Virus record (IMG/VR): IMGVR_UViG_3300006174_000002
Location: 1 to 57,675 of that record
Reading direction: 5' to 3' (one strand)
Source: a virus
DNA: 57,675 bases
The stretch's first letter is position 1. Each line of letters starts with the position of its first letter. Under the pieces are notes generated by a model. It made no database searches, was not told where the DNA came from, and saw nothing but the letters and a program-made list of their open reading frames with translations. This document shows positions 38,721 through 47,960 of the stretch, piece after piece. The position numbers and the translations under genes are program-made.

Positions 38721-39375
38721 ATTCGTTCCCTTCACGGAAGATTTCGATTACGACAAAGAGTTTTATGATGTCCAGTTCCCATCCGGGGAGCTCGTCATGC
38801 ACTGCTGGCCCAACGCCGGCAAGATGAACGGCACCGGCGACATCCAGGGTAGCTGGGGTCCGAACGACAACATCAAGGTTCGGCTGTCTGACATTGAGGT
38901 CGATGGCCACCCGCGACAGAAGGTGGTGGTACTCGGCACCGGGCACCAGGATCAGCAGTTTCGTGAGTCCATAATCAAAGCGGTACACGAAGCAGGCAAG
39001 CCACAGCCGCTTATCGTGGTCGACACGGACAAGCGGGAGATCAGGCGGAGCGACACGGTGTTGGTCGTGGATGACGAGCCTGACTTGTCGGTCATAGAAC
39101 GTACTGCTCGCTACGGAGACAGATACCACAGTGGCGGTAAGTCTAATATGGTGGCGTCCATGCTTGCGGCAGCCAGTGTTTTAGGTGGTGGTTGGCCCTT
39201 GCCATTCGGACGCCGGGCTCCCGATTATCATACCCCTCGACATCTGTTAACGCCTGAATTAGAAAGTGCCAATGCGAAAATCGCTAAGGCTTCGGAAAAT
39301 GCTGGATCAATTCGTTATGCCAAATCTCAAGAAAAGGCCGCGCGTAAAGCGGCTCGAAAAAGCCAAGCCCGTTAA
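38710..39375 (+). CDS. Hypothetical protein, 221 aa, charged C-terminus
   Basis: ATG 38710 (MQAEFVPFTEDFDYDKEFYD). The central part RQKVVVLGTGHQDQQFRESI, then KAVHEAGKPQPLIVVDTDKR has an alpha/beta look, but no nucleotide-binding motif is complete. A hydrophobic patch (MVASMLAAASVLGGGWPLPF) and a Lys/Ala-rich tail follow. Function unknown. Confidence 0.6.
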   Translation: MQAEFVPFTEDFDYDKEFYDVQFPSGELVMHCWPNAGKMNGTGDIQGSWGPNDNIKVRLSDIEVDGHPRQKVVVLGTGHQDQQFRESIIKAVHEAGKPQPLIVVDTDKREIRRSDTVLVVDDEPDLSVIERTARYGDRYHSGGKSNMVASMLAAASVLGGGWPLPFGRRAPDYHTPRHLLTPELESANAKIAKASENAGSIRYAKSQEKAARKAARKSQAR

Positions 39376-39640
39376 GGGTTGGAGTTACTCGCCGTATCGT
39401 GCCATGTTGCGTTTTAATGGCAAGAACTTCGCCATTGTTACGCCTGACGGTCGGAATGCCCTGTCTGAAGGTGATGCTGAAATACTCGTCGATAATCTGA
39501 ACAGCGGTAGCCGTTTGAAAGCTGCTGTTGAATGGGCACTCGGTATGCGTGGTAGTTTTAAGCCCAGGGAAGAAGGTCAACCTCCATACTGGTGGCGCAC
39601 TGAGTTGCGTTGTCGTTGTCTGAACCATGTCGAAGACTAA
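39272..39640 (+). CDS. Basic hypothetical protein, 122 aa
   Basis: ATG 39272, inside the previous gene by about 100 nt. The N-terminus is very basic (MRKSLRLRKMLDQFVMPNLK); the rest (YRAMLRFNGKNFAIVTPDGR) is a small fold of unknown type. A later start would reduce the overlap. Confidence 0.5.
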   Translation: MRKSLRLRKMLDQFVMPNLKKRPRVKRLEKAKPVKGWSYSPYRAMLRFNGKNFAIVTPDGRNALSEGDAEILVDNLNSGSRLKAAVEWALGMRGSFKPREEGQPPYWWRTELRCRCLNHVED

Positions 39641-40019
39641 ATACACCGCGATATTGGATGAGCACGAGGACTCCTGCAATCTTGACTGCGGTTGCAGGAT
39701 GTACCGCCCGTTTCTGGACAGCGGCGAGCCGGCTGTAGTGGCCATCAAGTTCTGCCCGGCGCATGACGCGGTTGGCAAAGCCAAACCGAAGTTTGATCTG
39801 GAAGACCTCGCGTTACGCTTGGCCCTGGACACATATCTTGCCACGTGGTCGGGCAAGAATCCTGACACGTTGTGGAATAAATTGCAGGAGGGCAAATTAC
39901 CAAAAGGCGTGGTGATCTGGGCGCCGTTTGAAAACAAGTGTGTCTCGGAACTGGCCGAAGACATTGATTCTCTGGCCTATCACGTTCGTACGCTGCTTGA
40001 AAAAGTAACAGTATCATGA
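39627..40019 (+). CDS. Hypothetical protein, 130 aa, Cys/His N-terminus
   Basis: Residues about 13-46 contain HEDSCNLDCGCRMYRP and KFCPAHDAVG, a pattern of Cys and His that may bind zinc. The helical C-terminal half has no known motif. Overlaps its neighbours slightly, with ATGA at the end. Confidence 0.55.
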   Translation: MSKTKYTAILDEHEDSCNLDCGCRMYRPFLDSGEPAVVAIKFCPAHDAVGKAKPKFDLEDLALRLALDTYLATWSGKNPDTLWNKLQEGKLPKGVVIWAPFENKCVSELAEDIDSLAYHVRTLLEKVTVS

Positions 40020-40258
40020 TAAAACAAAAGTTTATCGTGGAGATGAAGTTCTTGTCAGGTTGGGCCGATGCGGAGTGGATGGAGACTGACGACGACGGTG
40101 TGGAGCGACCTCTGTTGTTCAACACCAAGGCGGAAGCACATGATGAGATTACTGACCATGTTCAGGAAACTAAGCGTGCGGCCAAATCAGGTTTCATGGC
40201 TGACAGCTACAAGGTGTCTGACTTCCGAGTCGTGCCTTACGTACCGAAAACCAAATGA
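40016..40258 (+). CDS. Small hypothetical protein, 80 aa
   Basis: ATGA-coupled. Begins MIKQKFIVEMKFLSGWADAE, with a beta-rich start and a helix (KAEAHDEITDHVQETKRAAK), similar in style to other small phage proteins. Function unknown. Confidence 0.6.
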   Translation: MIKQKFIVEMKFLSGWADAEWMETDDDGVERPLLFNTKAEAHDEITDHVQETKRAAKSGFMADSYKVSDFRVVPYVPKTK

Positions 40259-40644
40259 GATTACTTACACGAAAATCCGAGGGTGTGGTGTTGGAAGGCG
40301 GCGATCCGCTGCAGACGACGGAGAAACATTACGCTTCCACGACGCTGTCCGAACTGGACTTAGCACGACTGCGTCACGCTGAGTTCTACTCCGTCATGGA
40401 TCGCCGGCCGGATGCGGATGGCAAAGGTGGGCGTGAATATCAAGGAGGGGAAGTCTGGAAGTTGGATCTTGGCGCAGAGCTAAATCATCTGTTGTATCTG
40501 GCAGACGAATTGGCCCGAACGGCTACGTCTATCTACAACGATGACTTGTTGAATGGTGATATGGCTAAGGTGCTGCGGTCAGTTGTGGATCGCGTGGTTG
40601 AGTTTGAAGAACTGGACTGGGACCAAACAACATATGCAATTTAG
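40255..40644 (+). CDS. Hypothetical protein, 129 aa
   Basis: ATGA-coupled. The C-terminal half is helical (LGAELNHLLYLADELARTAT). No domain recognised. Confidence 0.6.
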   Translation: MRLLTRKSEGVVLEGGDPLQTTEKHYASTTLSELDLARLRHAEFYSVMDRRPDADGKGGREYQGGEVWKLDLGAELNHLLYLADELARTATSIYNDDLLNGDMAKVLRSVVDRVVEFEELDWDQTTYAI

Positions 40645-40972
40645 CCAATTAACCGATACGCAGCAGAACGAGGTGCTGGAGATGGCATACTTTGTTGTGC
40701 AGTGTCCAGAGTTGCTCAAGAAGTTCGGTGAGTACGCAGATATTAGTGACGAGCACCTGAACGACTTGGCCGTGGCGGTACGGCGTCAGGTGAATGGACT
40801 AAACGCCGAGGTCGTTCCGGAAACGGCCACAGAGCTTTTGGCTGGAGGATTCAGATTCAAGGTGCTGGTCGACGGCGTGTTTTCGTCGCGGTTCAAGACA
40901 AAGCGTCGCGCCCAGGACTATGCTAAATTCCTAATGGGTGACCGCACACGCGTGGTCAAAGCGGGAGACTAA
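40634..40972 (+). CDS. Hypothetical protein, 112 aa
   Basis: ATG 40634 (MQFSQLTDTQQNEVLEMAYF) overlaps the preceding gene by 11 nt. Helical N-terminal half, then a short region (FRFKVLVDGVFSSRFKTKRR) with a basic end. No family recognised. Confidence 0.6.
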   Translation: MQFSQLTDTQQNEVLEMAYFVVQCPELLKKFGEYADISDEHLNDLAVAVRRQVNGLNAEVVPETATELLAGGFRFKVLVDGVFSSRFKTKRRAQDYAKFLMGDRTRVVKAGD

Positions 40973-40975
40973 ATT

Positions 40976-41350
40976 ATGAGCATGCAAACTTACGCAGCAT
41001 CAGACTGGCTGGTGTCACTCACGCAACTGAAAGCAGCCTTGCACAAACGGGTTAATGACCAGGGTGCGATAACCCTCTTATCCAGACTTGAAGATCCAGA
41101 CCTGGATATTACCGAGAGTCTCGACGACATTGAAACTTGGGTGAATGACTGGCTGGTGTCAAAGGGCATGCCTTTAACTGACAGGCCGTTTATCTCGACT
41201 GACACGGAAGCCCCGGAGTTAGAGGAAGGCGAGTTGTACTTCAGTTTCGGCTTTGCTGATTTGTTTACAAAGACCGAGACGGCCGAGCACAAGGCACTGC
41301 TGGCAGCGTCGATCGTTCCGGAGTTCAATCGCTGGACCATCTGGGGCTAA
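40976..41350 (+). CDS. Hypothetical protein, 124 aa
   Basis: Starts 3 nt after the previous stop. Acidic (DPDLDITESLDDIETWVNDW); no motif. Ends in a TAATG overlap with the next gene. Confidence 0.6.
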   Translation: MSMQTYAASDWLVSLTQLKAALHKRVNDQGAITLLSRLEDPDLDITESLDDIETWVNDWLVSKGMPLTDRPFISTDTEAPELEEGELYFSFGFADLFTKTETAEHKALLAASIVPEFNRWTIWG

Positions 41351-41586
41351 TGCACATTCGCTATCCCACGTTCATGCCAGGCATGTTCGTACGGATGAAC
41401 CCGCGCCTGAATCCCACACGCAGGGACCGCAACGGCAAGGACGGGTTCGTCCATAAGGATCTGGGCCAGGATGTGGTCCTATCGTTCGGCGCGGATCGGT
41501 TCATGAATCATCAAGGCATTCCGGCGTCATTGCCGGAATGCTGGGCCAAATCAGACACACAATTGGAATCACTCGGTTTTGTTTAA
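41350..41586 (+). CDS. Small hypothetical protein, 78 aa
   Basis: TAATG-coupled start. The basic middle (MNPRLNPTRRDRNGKDGFVH) and small size give no functional clue. Confidence 0.55.
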   Translation: MHIRYPTFMPGMFVRMNPRLNPTRRDRNGKDGFVHKDLGQDVVLSFGADRFMNHQGIPASLPECWAKSDTQLESLGFV

Positions 41587-41589
41587 ACT

Positions 41590-41976
41590 ATGACTGCATC
41601 CTCCTGTCAATTCGCTGAGCTCAAAAATCCGTTCCTCCTCCAGCCCCGGCACAAGTGGTTCTCGGCCGAGTCGCCCGAAGCCGAAGATTGGTTCGGGCCC
41701 CACGACTCCATCGGTGAGGCCGCCGACGAGTGTGCGGAAAGCATCGTCGGTAGTCTGGATCCACGTGCCTCGTTCGTCGGGGTGTTCGTGACACAAGGGC
41801 GTAAGGTGACGAAGCTGGAGCGTAAGGAATGGGGTGCTGAACATGAGTATCAGGTGGTACCGGAACTGGCGTTCCGGGTTAGTGTGAAGCGAGCCTTGAT
41901 TGCGCCGCTCTATTCCTGCACGGTGTCAACTGCGGCGCTCGACGCCCAAATTCCAAAACTCAATGCGGTGCCCTGA
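41590..41976 (+). CDS. Hypothetical protein, 128 aa
   Basis: Starts 3 nt after the previous stop. A soluble protein (HKWFSAESPEAEDWFGPHDS) with no recognised domain. Overlaps the zinc-binding gene by 14 nt. Confidence 0.6.
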   Translation: MTASSCQFAELKNPFLLQPRHKWFSAESPEAEDWFGPHDSIGEAADECAESIVGSLDPRASFVGVFVTQGRKVTKLERKEWGAEHEYQVVPELAFRVSVKRALIAPLYSCTVSTAALDAQIPKLNAVP

Positions 41977-42187
41977 GTGTTCAACCACAGACGTACGACT
42001 TGAGTCTTTCAAAGGTTATCCAGGCTACATCTGTCGAAACGGTCATTGGAGCTACATTGCGTCCATGAAGAAAGACGAGATAATCCCACCACGCCAGATG
42101 TGGGGCTGCGGCCATTGTTCCCGGACGTTCACGTCATTTATTGCCGCAGACACCTGCTGTAACCCGAAACCTATGAATCCCCCATGA
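41963..42187 (+). CDS. Double zinc-ribbon small protein, 74 aa
   Basis: ATG 41963 begins MRCPECSTTDVRLESFKGYP, followed by YICRNGHW, then WGCGHCSRTF and DTCCNP. This gives two short zinc-binding units, the first like those of transcription factor S-type ribbons. A nucleic-acid-binding role is plausible. ATGA coupling follows. Confidence 0.6.
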   Translation: MRCPECSTTDVRLESFKGYPGYICRNGHWSYIASMKKDEIIPPRQMWGCGHCSRTFTSFIAADTCCNPKPMNPP

Positions 42188-42360
42188 AAACTGAAAAACA
42201 CGATTGCGGACGTCACGCCTGCAATCTGCACAACCCCTACAACCCGGACACAGGGCCTGCTAGCATCTTCTGGCTGGTCATGGCTTTCCTGTTGATCATC
42301 GGTATGGTAGTGCTGCTGATCGGCTCGGCGCTGTGGCTGGCCCTGGAACGCGGAGCCTGA
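42184..42360 (+). CDS. Single-span membrane protein, 58 aa
   Basis: ATGA-coupled. The N-terminal 27 residues are polar with Cys and His (DCGRHACNLHNPYNPDTG), then IFWLVMAFLLIIGMVVLLIG forms a strong membrane helix near the C-terminus. Confidence 0.6.
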   Translation: MKTEKHDCGRHACNLHNPYNPDTGPASIFWLVMAFLLIIGMVVLLIGSALWLALERGA

Positions 42361-42361
42361 C

Positions 42362-42613
42362 ATGCGCTACATATTTGTAAGGCTGGAGATTCGAGTCGTG
42401 GAGCGCGAATTCTTTAGTGATTGTCTACACCCCGTCAGTAGCCCTGTGTCCAAGGAGGAGTTTGCTGACGAGTGTGCCCGAACCTTCTACGGTGGCTCCC
42501 ATGACCCGGCGGACGGCGGGTACTACTTCGACGGCGGGGAGGTGCACGTCTCGGTGCATCGTGTCGACGAAGTGACCGAGGCGGACGCCGCGGTACTGTC
42601 TCGGTACATCTGA
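42362..42613 (+). CDS. Small hypothetical protein, 83 aa
   Basis: One nt after the preceding stop. Soluble, acidic (EVHVSVHRVDEVTEADAAVL). Last gene before the second TTTGACA element. Confidence 0.6.
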   Translation: MRYIFVRLEIRVVEREFFSDCLHPVSSPVSKEEFADECARTFYGGSHDPADGGYYFDGGEVHVSVHRVDEVTEADAAVLSRYI

Positions 42614-42620
42614 ACGGAAA

Positions 42621-42650
42621 GCGTTTGACATCGTACAAACATGTGCGATG
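42621..42650 (+). promoter_or_regulatory. TTTGACA element with GTACA-N4-TGTGC dyad, copy 2
   Basis: GCGTTTGACATCGTACAAAC continuing ATGTGCGATG, the partner of 22481-22510. TTGACA (42625-42630) with an 18-bp spacer reaches TGTTAT (42649-42654), a fair -10. The dyad GTACA-N4-TGTGC lies between the hexamers, the position of many operators. Confidence 0.55.
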
Positions 42651-42657
42651 TTATGCC

Positions 42658-43017
42658 ATGAATGAATTCCTGATACTTCGCGCTGTGCAAGACGGATTTC
42701 ATTCGCTAACTCAACAACTAAACATTCAGCATCAAAAAGTTATGACCGCCCTCGATCACCTCAATTCATCCATTGCCAACCTCAACGCCGAACTGGCCGT
42801 TGTGGAGACCGCTGTGCCGGCCCTCCGTACACAGATCACCGCCCTCCAGGCCCAACTCGCCGCGGCGTCAACCCCGACCGGTGTTGACCCGACAGCCATC
42901 GACGCCATCGCCACCGCGCTGGACGCCCAAGTCACCACCCTCGAAACGCTGGTGCCGCCGTCGGCCCCTGTCGTCGCGCCGGCCGCCACGGTGACCGCCA
43001 CCACTCCTGCGGCCTAA
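42658..43017 (+). CDS. Coiled-coil protein with Pro/Ala tail, 119 aa
   Basis: ATG 42658 (MNEFLILRAVQDGFHSLTQQ). Residues 15-70 form a coiled coil (LDHLNSSIANLNAELAVVET), followed by a Pro/Ala/Thr/Val tail (PPSAPVVAPAATVTATTPAA). This architecture occurs in abundant small phage virion proteins. It has its own regulated promoter-like element and terminator. Confidence 0.65.
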   Translation: MNEFLILRAVQDGFHSLTQQLNIQHQKVMTALDHLNSSIANLNAELAVVETAVPALRTQITALQAQLAAASTPTGVDPTAIDAIATALDAQVTTLETLVPPSAPVVAPAATVTATTPAA

Positions 43018-43029
43018 GCCGGCTTACGG

Positions 43030-43091
43030 GTAGCAATCAACCTCCGAGTAGCAATCAACCTCCGAGACGCGCAATCGTCTCGGAGGTTTTT
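43030..43091 (+). terminator. Tandem 18-bp repeat running into an intrinsic terminator
   Basis: GTAGCAATCAACCTCCGA occurs twice in tandem (43030-43047 and 43048-43065). The second copy forms the left arm of a perfect 11-bp stem, CCTCCGAGACG / CGTCTCGGAGG (43059-43069 / 43076-43086), with TTTTT following. Confidence 0.85.
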
Positions 43092-43093
43092 GC

Positions 43094-43122
43094 TTGTTCC
43101 GCGGCAGGTGTGAATCTATGCT
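43094..43122 (+). promoter_or_regulatory. sigma70-like promoter, short leader, of the 554-aa gene
   Basis: TTGTTC (43094-43099), a 17-bp spacer, TATGCT (43117-43122), then 9 nt and ATG 43132. It begins right after the terminator, so it opens a new unit. Confidence 0.65.
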
Positions 43123-43131
43123 TCCTGAGTC

Positions 43132-44796
43132 ATGACATCCCGTATCTCGCATGCTCTGGACATACCTTTCAGCCGACTCGCTGCATTTGGCGCCGGCGGA
43201 TTAGGTCTCAGCTTGTTAGAAAACAAGTATGTGGGTAATAATTTGCCGCCGGAACTGAAGACCGTCAATAGCGGTATTGGCCTCGGCACTGGTATCATGT
43301 TGGCCTCTCGGGACCCAGCCATGCAGACTGCAGCCTTGGGATCCATTCCGTTGAAAGAAACAGCCCTCTTCGCAGTTGGAGGTATGGACCGCTTTCGCCG
43401 ACAACAGCAAGCGTTGACCGATACGAACCTGCAGACGGCCAAGACCAATCTCGCGACCGCGACGACCGAGGGGCACCAAGCCGCTGGCAAGCGCCTCACC
43501 GAGTTGGCCTTCCTCATCCCGGCAATGGCCGCCGGCGGTGCGCTCGGCTACGGTGCGTACGACCAGTGGAAGAAGCGCCATCACAAACCGTCCAAATTTC
43601 AGACACTCGGTACCAGCGGCGTCCGCTCGCCCAGTCAGCGTGTCCGTATCGATTTACCCCCATCTGCCCTACCGGCTTCGTTCTACAAGGCCCTGGGTGG
43701 CGCCGAGGTGAGTCCGAAGGGCTTCGCGCAGCTGCAGTCCAAGAACGCGTCGACCTACCTCGCCGTGAAGAAAGCGACCGCCGGCTGGTCATCCAATTTC
43801 CAATCTGCCCACCCGTCGTTGCGCCTGTTGAACGGCGAGCAGCAACAGGATCAGCATCCGATGCTTAACCTGGCCAAGGATATGGTCTGGCAGTCATCCG
43901 GCATCCCGGCGCTACACAATGCTTGGCGAGACGCCGGTAGTGCGGCTAGCAGCCTCCAGGATGACAATTACGATCAAGCGAAGCGGTACGGCGTGGCTGG
44001 TGTCGGTAACGCAGCCTTGGGCGCTTTGGCGCTCCGCTTCGGCGGTGCCAACGTACTAGCCAAACTTTTCGGTCGGGCACGTCTGAGCGGTGTCATTCGG
44101 AACTCCATGGCGGGCACGAGCAAGCAGCTATCGGAGATGCCTACGTTTGCGCGTATTTTGAACAAGTGGGGTTTGGGTCATGAGATGGGACCGATGCACT
44201 TGAGTCCGCAGGCACCGAACGCGGTGGGCTTGGCTCGCGCTGAGGATGGCTACATTTCTGGAGCTAATCGGTTTGCACATCGTTCCGCGATTGCTGCAGC
44301 AAATCCGGAATCGATCAATTCCAAGACTTTCAACCGTGACCCGCTGCGTCGGGCACTGGACATGTCCGGGCGCTACGACCCGCAGAAGTACGACTATGCG
44401 CGGCCGACGTCCACGAATCCCCTTTTCCGCAAATTTCTGTCTGCCGGTAATCCGGCGGACGGTCCGCGCACTCTGCCTGGTCATTTGCTGGCCTTGCCGC
44501 AGTACGGTGCGAATCGGCTGTTCAACGCCGGCTACGCTGCCAAGCAGTTCGTCAAACGCCATCCTGTGGCGGTCGGCTGGACTGCGCTCCCTGCTGTTGG
44601 CGGTATTGGCACGGTGGCAGACGACATGCAGCATGACCAGGACGCGTCCAAGCCGCGTCCGTGGGTGCCAGACCTGTCATCCCCGCCGCCTGCGTCCACG
44701 AACTATATGCCGGCGTCATCCATTGCGGGCAATCTTCTCGGAGCGTTCGGTAGCGGCAGTCCAATGTCGCCGTTACAGAATCAATTCGTTCACTGA
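43132..44796 (+). CDS. Large membrane-associated Gly/Ala-rich protein, 554 aa
   Basis: Several weakly hydrophobic Gly/Ala-rich segments are present: LAAFGAGGLGLSLLENK, FLIPAMAAGGALGYGAYD, VAGVGNAALGALALRFG and VAVGWTALPAVGGIGTVA. Between them the sequence is rich in Gln, Asn, Pro and aromatic residues (ending GNLLGAFGSGSPMSPLQNQF). It resembles the series after the portal-like gene and may be another virion or membrane-penetration protein. It opens the surface/glycan island behind its own short-leader promoter. Function unknown. Confidence 0.6.
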   Translation: MTSRISHALDIPFSRLAAFGAGGLGLSLLENKYVGNNLPPELKTVNSGIGLGTGIMLASRDPAMQTAALGSIPLKETALFAVGGMDRFRRQQQALTDTNLQTAKTNLATATTEGHQAAGKRLTELAFLIPAMAAGGALGYGAYDQWKKRHHKPSKFQTLGTSGVRSPSQRVRIDLPPSALPASFYKALGGAEVSPKGFAQLQSKNASTYLAVKKATAGWSSNFQSAHPSLRLLNGEQQQDQHPMLNLAKDMVWQSSGIPALHNAWRDAGSAASSLQDDNYDQAKRYGVAGVGNAALGALALRFGGANVLAKLFGRARLSGVIRNSMAGTSKQLSEMPTFARILNKWGLGHEMGPMHLSPQAPNAVGLARAEDGYISGANRFAHRSAIAAANPESINSKTFNRDPLRRALDMSGRYDPQKYDYARPTSTNPLFRKFLSAGNPADGPRTLPGHLLALPQYGANRLFNAGYAAKQFVKRHPVAVGWTALPAVGGIGTVADDMQHDQDASKPRPWVPDLSSPPPASTNYMPASSIAGNLLGAFGSGSPMSPLQNQFVH

Positions 44797-44798
44797 CT

Positions 44799-47700
44799 AT
44801 GAAGACCCTAATTCTCTGGTGCTGGCTTTTGCTGCTGGCACTTTGCACCTTCGCGGACACCACCAACATGACGCCTGACGGTTATATCGTGGTGTACAAC
44901 CCAGTGACGAAGCAGTACCAACTGCAGTCGAACAACATTGGGCCGTTCCATAATCCCGGAGTAGGTACGACAGTGACTTATACGCGCACGAATTACGCTC
45001 CGGTTAGCATCAGCACGAACTGGTCTTACTCTGCTATCGACGTTGATGGCGTCGTTGCTTTGCCTGTGACTACCAACTTTTTGTCATTGAACGCATGTAG
45101 CGTCAGTGTAGTCAGCGCAACGATTTTTGATGTCGATTTGGGTACGAACGGCGATCGTGGAAGCATCAGTGTTGATACTACCGGGACAAACGTCCTATGG
45201 CAGCCGACTACTGACTTGTCGACGAACTACGCCCAGGTGGTTGTCACGGATTGTGTCGGTTATCGCACGACCAATACGGTCTCTTTGTTTGCCGTTGTTC
45301 CGCATCCGCCAATTGCGGATGCACCGACATCTGTACACCTGACGTCCGGTGCGTTCTGGTCAACGTATATCGTGCCTATTTATTTCGACCCAGCAGATAG
45401 GTCTTTGCAACTCAACACTGTAAGTACCAACGGTGATGTTTCTACCATACCGTCGCCTTCGTTTGGCGGTTATACTTTGGAAGTCGACAGTACGCCGGGG
45501 TTTGTTGGTACCAACAATGTGCAACTCCTGTGGAGCAGTGTGGCAAACATGGTATCTACTGGTCTGGTCACGGTCATTACCACGAACTGGCCGCCCTCCG
45601 TTATTGCAACAAATGTTAGCATACTGGAGAACACAAGTTTTACGGTACGTCCACTGATACTCGCCACGGTCAACAATGGTGGTGGCTACCTCACCATCAC
45701 AAATGCCAGCGTCGCATCCGGTACATTGACATTCACAACCAACCTGTTGACGTTCCTGCCGCCTACAAACACACTCGGTACGTTCAACCTGCACTACACG
45801 GTGTCGGACAATGTGGCGGGTACCAACGCCGGCGGGCTGGTGGTCGTGACGGTAACCAACGCTCCAGTGCTGGCTCCGAACTTCGCGCTTACCGTGGCGG
45901 ACATGTCTACCAATACGGTTAACGTTCTGACGAACGGTGGCGGTGCCAATTTAATATCCGTATCGGGCTTCCCGGGTGTCTCGGTAGTTGGCACAAATAT
46001 GCTGCTAGTCTGTACGAACAACTACGGCTTGTTTACCATCGCATACGTGGTCAGTGATACGGCCGGCAACACGGCCAACGGTAACATATCGGTTTTCGCC
46101 ACGAACTTACCACCGGTGGCCGGGGCAGTGACAAACCTGGTCGGCATTAACATGGTCTCGGTGTTCCCGCTGTTGAGCAATGCCACCGATCCGGAAGGCC
46201 ACGCGTTGACTATTGTCACTAACGCGACATTGACTGTACTGAATGCGCTGTCGGCTTATGCAGGCTTCAGCGTCATAGGAACTAATTTGCAAGTCGTAGT
46301 ATCAAGTCATGTCGGCACGAATGCTGCCAACTACACCGTGGCGGACAGTTTCGGCGCCACCAATAGGGCGACGTATTGGTTGTGCATTACGGACATGCCG
46401 CCGCTGGCGCACAACGACAGCTATCTATCATTGGAAAATTCTACGAATCTGTTCTCGCCGTTGGCCAACGATGTGCTGATGAACCCCAACGGTACGCTCA
46501 CGCTGGCCTCAATTGCCGCCACTAACTGTACGGCGACCATCGCTGGTAATAACGTTACGTTCTTGCCTACCACCAACTTCATCGGAACGGCCACCATCGG
46601 CTATGCGGTGAACGATGGTTACGGCGGCACGGCCGCGGCGCTTGTCTCGGTGCTGGTAACCAACAGCCCACCGACTGCGACGGTTTCAACGAATGGCATG
46701 ACTGAGAATTCGTCTACGCTGCTGAATGCGACGACTAACATCACCATCAATACACCAGGCGGCACCAACAAGTTAACGACGGCGTCTAGCTCACACGGGG
46801 CAGCGTACGTTGCGGGTACCAACATCAATTTCACGCCGGCCAACAACTACGTCGGCACTACTACCGTGACTTACGCTTACTGTGATGGTATTGGCAGCGT
46901 TACCAACAACTCCTACGTCTGGGTGTTGGTCACTAACAATCCTCCCACGGTTGTGTCAGCAAACTACAGTATGGCGGCCAACACCACCGGCTATTTCGGT
47001 GTGCTGACCAATGCCACGGTGCACACGACCGGCGGAACGTTATCGCTTGTATCAGCAGTGCCCAACACCGGCTCCGCCGTGGTCAGTGGTACCAACATTG
47101 TATTCACTCCCACGTCAGGATTTACCGGAACGGTCGGGATACAGTACACGGTCTCCGACAACATTGGCGGGATTAACACGTCCGGCTTCATTTCGGTCTC
47201 GGTTACCAACGTTGTGGATAACACGCTACGCTTTTTAAGCATAACGCCCGGTTTCGTAGGTGTGCCGGCCTTTGCTCCGTCTTTTGTGGTGACTGGGACA
47301 GGCTTCTCCACGTTGACTGCGGCAATTGCTGCACATGAATTCTGGCTGATTGCAGACAACGGTCAGGGCTATTCTTACCAAGGCTATGCCATCTACGGGT
47401 TGCAAGATGCGAATTCCTTCCTTCAAGGATTCTATGAGAGTTCAGCTTTTGAGCCGCCTGGCACATTCGAGATCTATGCTACCTTGGACGGCGGTGCCAC
47501 GCGCATTGACACTGGGTTGTCAGTGACGTCAGCGTACGCATCTGATCTAGTAAGTGTATTGACAAGCAACATTGGTCCCGATGGCGGTCACGCCTCGGCT
47601 AGTGGCGGCACTGCCTTTTATGCCTTTGACACCTCGGCGCAGCAATGGACTTTTGCACCGACATATATCCCTTATACTGGTTGGGTCCAATACATATTTC

Positions 47701-47960
47701 CACAGCCACACTCTTTTATCTCGGTCAATACGACGCTGGTATTAACCAGCGTAGGCACTGGTACTGTGACAATTTCTGGATCAAATGATGATACTACGTT
47801 TGTTCAACTGGCCCCACCCCAAACAGCCAGCGGTGGCAATACCGACATGACGTTCACTGTCACCAATACGGCTTACTATAATCAAATTCATCTTTCGATT
47901 ACACAGACTGGCAGTACAAGCCGCACCGGCTTGTCCACAACTACAGTAACTGGTTATTAA
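44799..47960 (+). CDS. Secreted adhesin-like protein with Ig/cadherin-like repeats, 1053 aa
   Basis: The N-terminus MKTLILWCWLLLLALCTFAD is a clear signal peptide. Residues about 170-810 consist of roughly 85-95-aa Ig/cadherin-like repeats, each with a PP start, a DxxG/AxVxVT end and inner strands like NFIGTATIGYAVNDGYGG. The repeats are Thr/Asn-rich. Near residue 815 an IPT/TIG-like domain starts (FLSITPGFVGVPAFAPSFVV), and the C-terminal 130 residues look like an F5/8 type C (discoidin) sugar-binding fold (YTGWVQYIF then TVTISGSNDDTTFVQL). The product is expected to be exported through Sec and to sit outside the host, which is unusual for a phage. It lies next to two glycosyltransferases. 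Confidence 0.75.
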   Translation: MKTLILWCWLLLLALCTFADTTNMTPDGYIVVYNPVTKQYQLQSNNIGPFHNPGVGTTVTYTRTNYAPVSISTNWSYSAIDVDGVVALPVTTNFLSLNACSVSVVSATIFDVDLGTNGDRGSISVDTTGTNVLWQPTTDLSTNYAQVVVTDCVGYRTTNTVSLFAVVPHPPIADAPTSVHLTSGAFWSTYIVPIYFDPADRSLQLNTVSTNGDVSTIPSPSFGGYTLEVDSTPGFVGTNNVQLLWSSVANMVSTGLVTVITTNWPPSVIATNVSILENTSFTVRPLILATVNNGGGYLTITNASVASGTLTFTTNLLTFLPPTNTLGTFNLHYTVSDNVAGTNAGGLVVVTVTNAPVLAPNFALTVADMSTNTVNVLTNGGGANLISVSGFPGVSVVGTNMLLVCTNNYGLFTIAYVVSDTAGNTANGNISVFATNLPPVAGAVTNLVGINMVSVFPLLSNATDPEGHALTIVTNATLTVLNALSAYAGFSVIGTNLQVVVSSHVGTNAANYTVADSFGATNRATYWLCITDMPPLAHNDSYLSLENSTNLFSPLANDVLMNPNGTLTLASIAATNCTATIAGNNVTFLPTTNFIGTATIGYAVNDGYGGTAAALVSVLVTNSPPTATVSTNGMTENSSTLLNATTNITINTPGGTNKLTTASSSHGAAYVAGTNINFTPANNYVGTTTVTYAYCDGIGSVTNNSYVWVLVTNNPPTVVSANYSMAANTTGYFGVLTNATVHTTGGTLSLVSAVPNTGSAVVSGTNIVFTPTSGFTGTVGIQYTVSDNIGGINTSGFISVSVTNVVDNTLRFLSITPGFVGVPAFAPSFVVTGTGFSTLTAAIAAHEFWLIADNGQGYSYQGYAIYGLQDANSFLQGFYESSAFEPPGTFEIYATLDGGATRIDTGLSVTSAYASDLVSVLTSNIGPDGGHASASGGTAFYAFDTSAQQWTFAPTYIPYTGWVQYIFPQPHSFISVNTTLVLTSVGTGTVTISGSNDDTTFVQLAPPQTASGGNTDMTFTVTNTAYYNQIHLSITQTGSTSRTGLSTTTVTGY

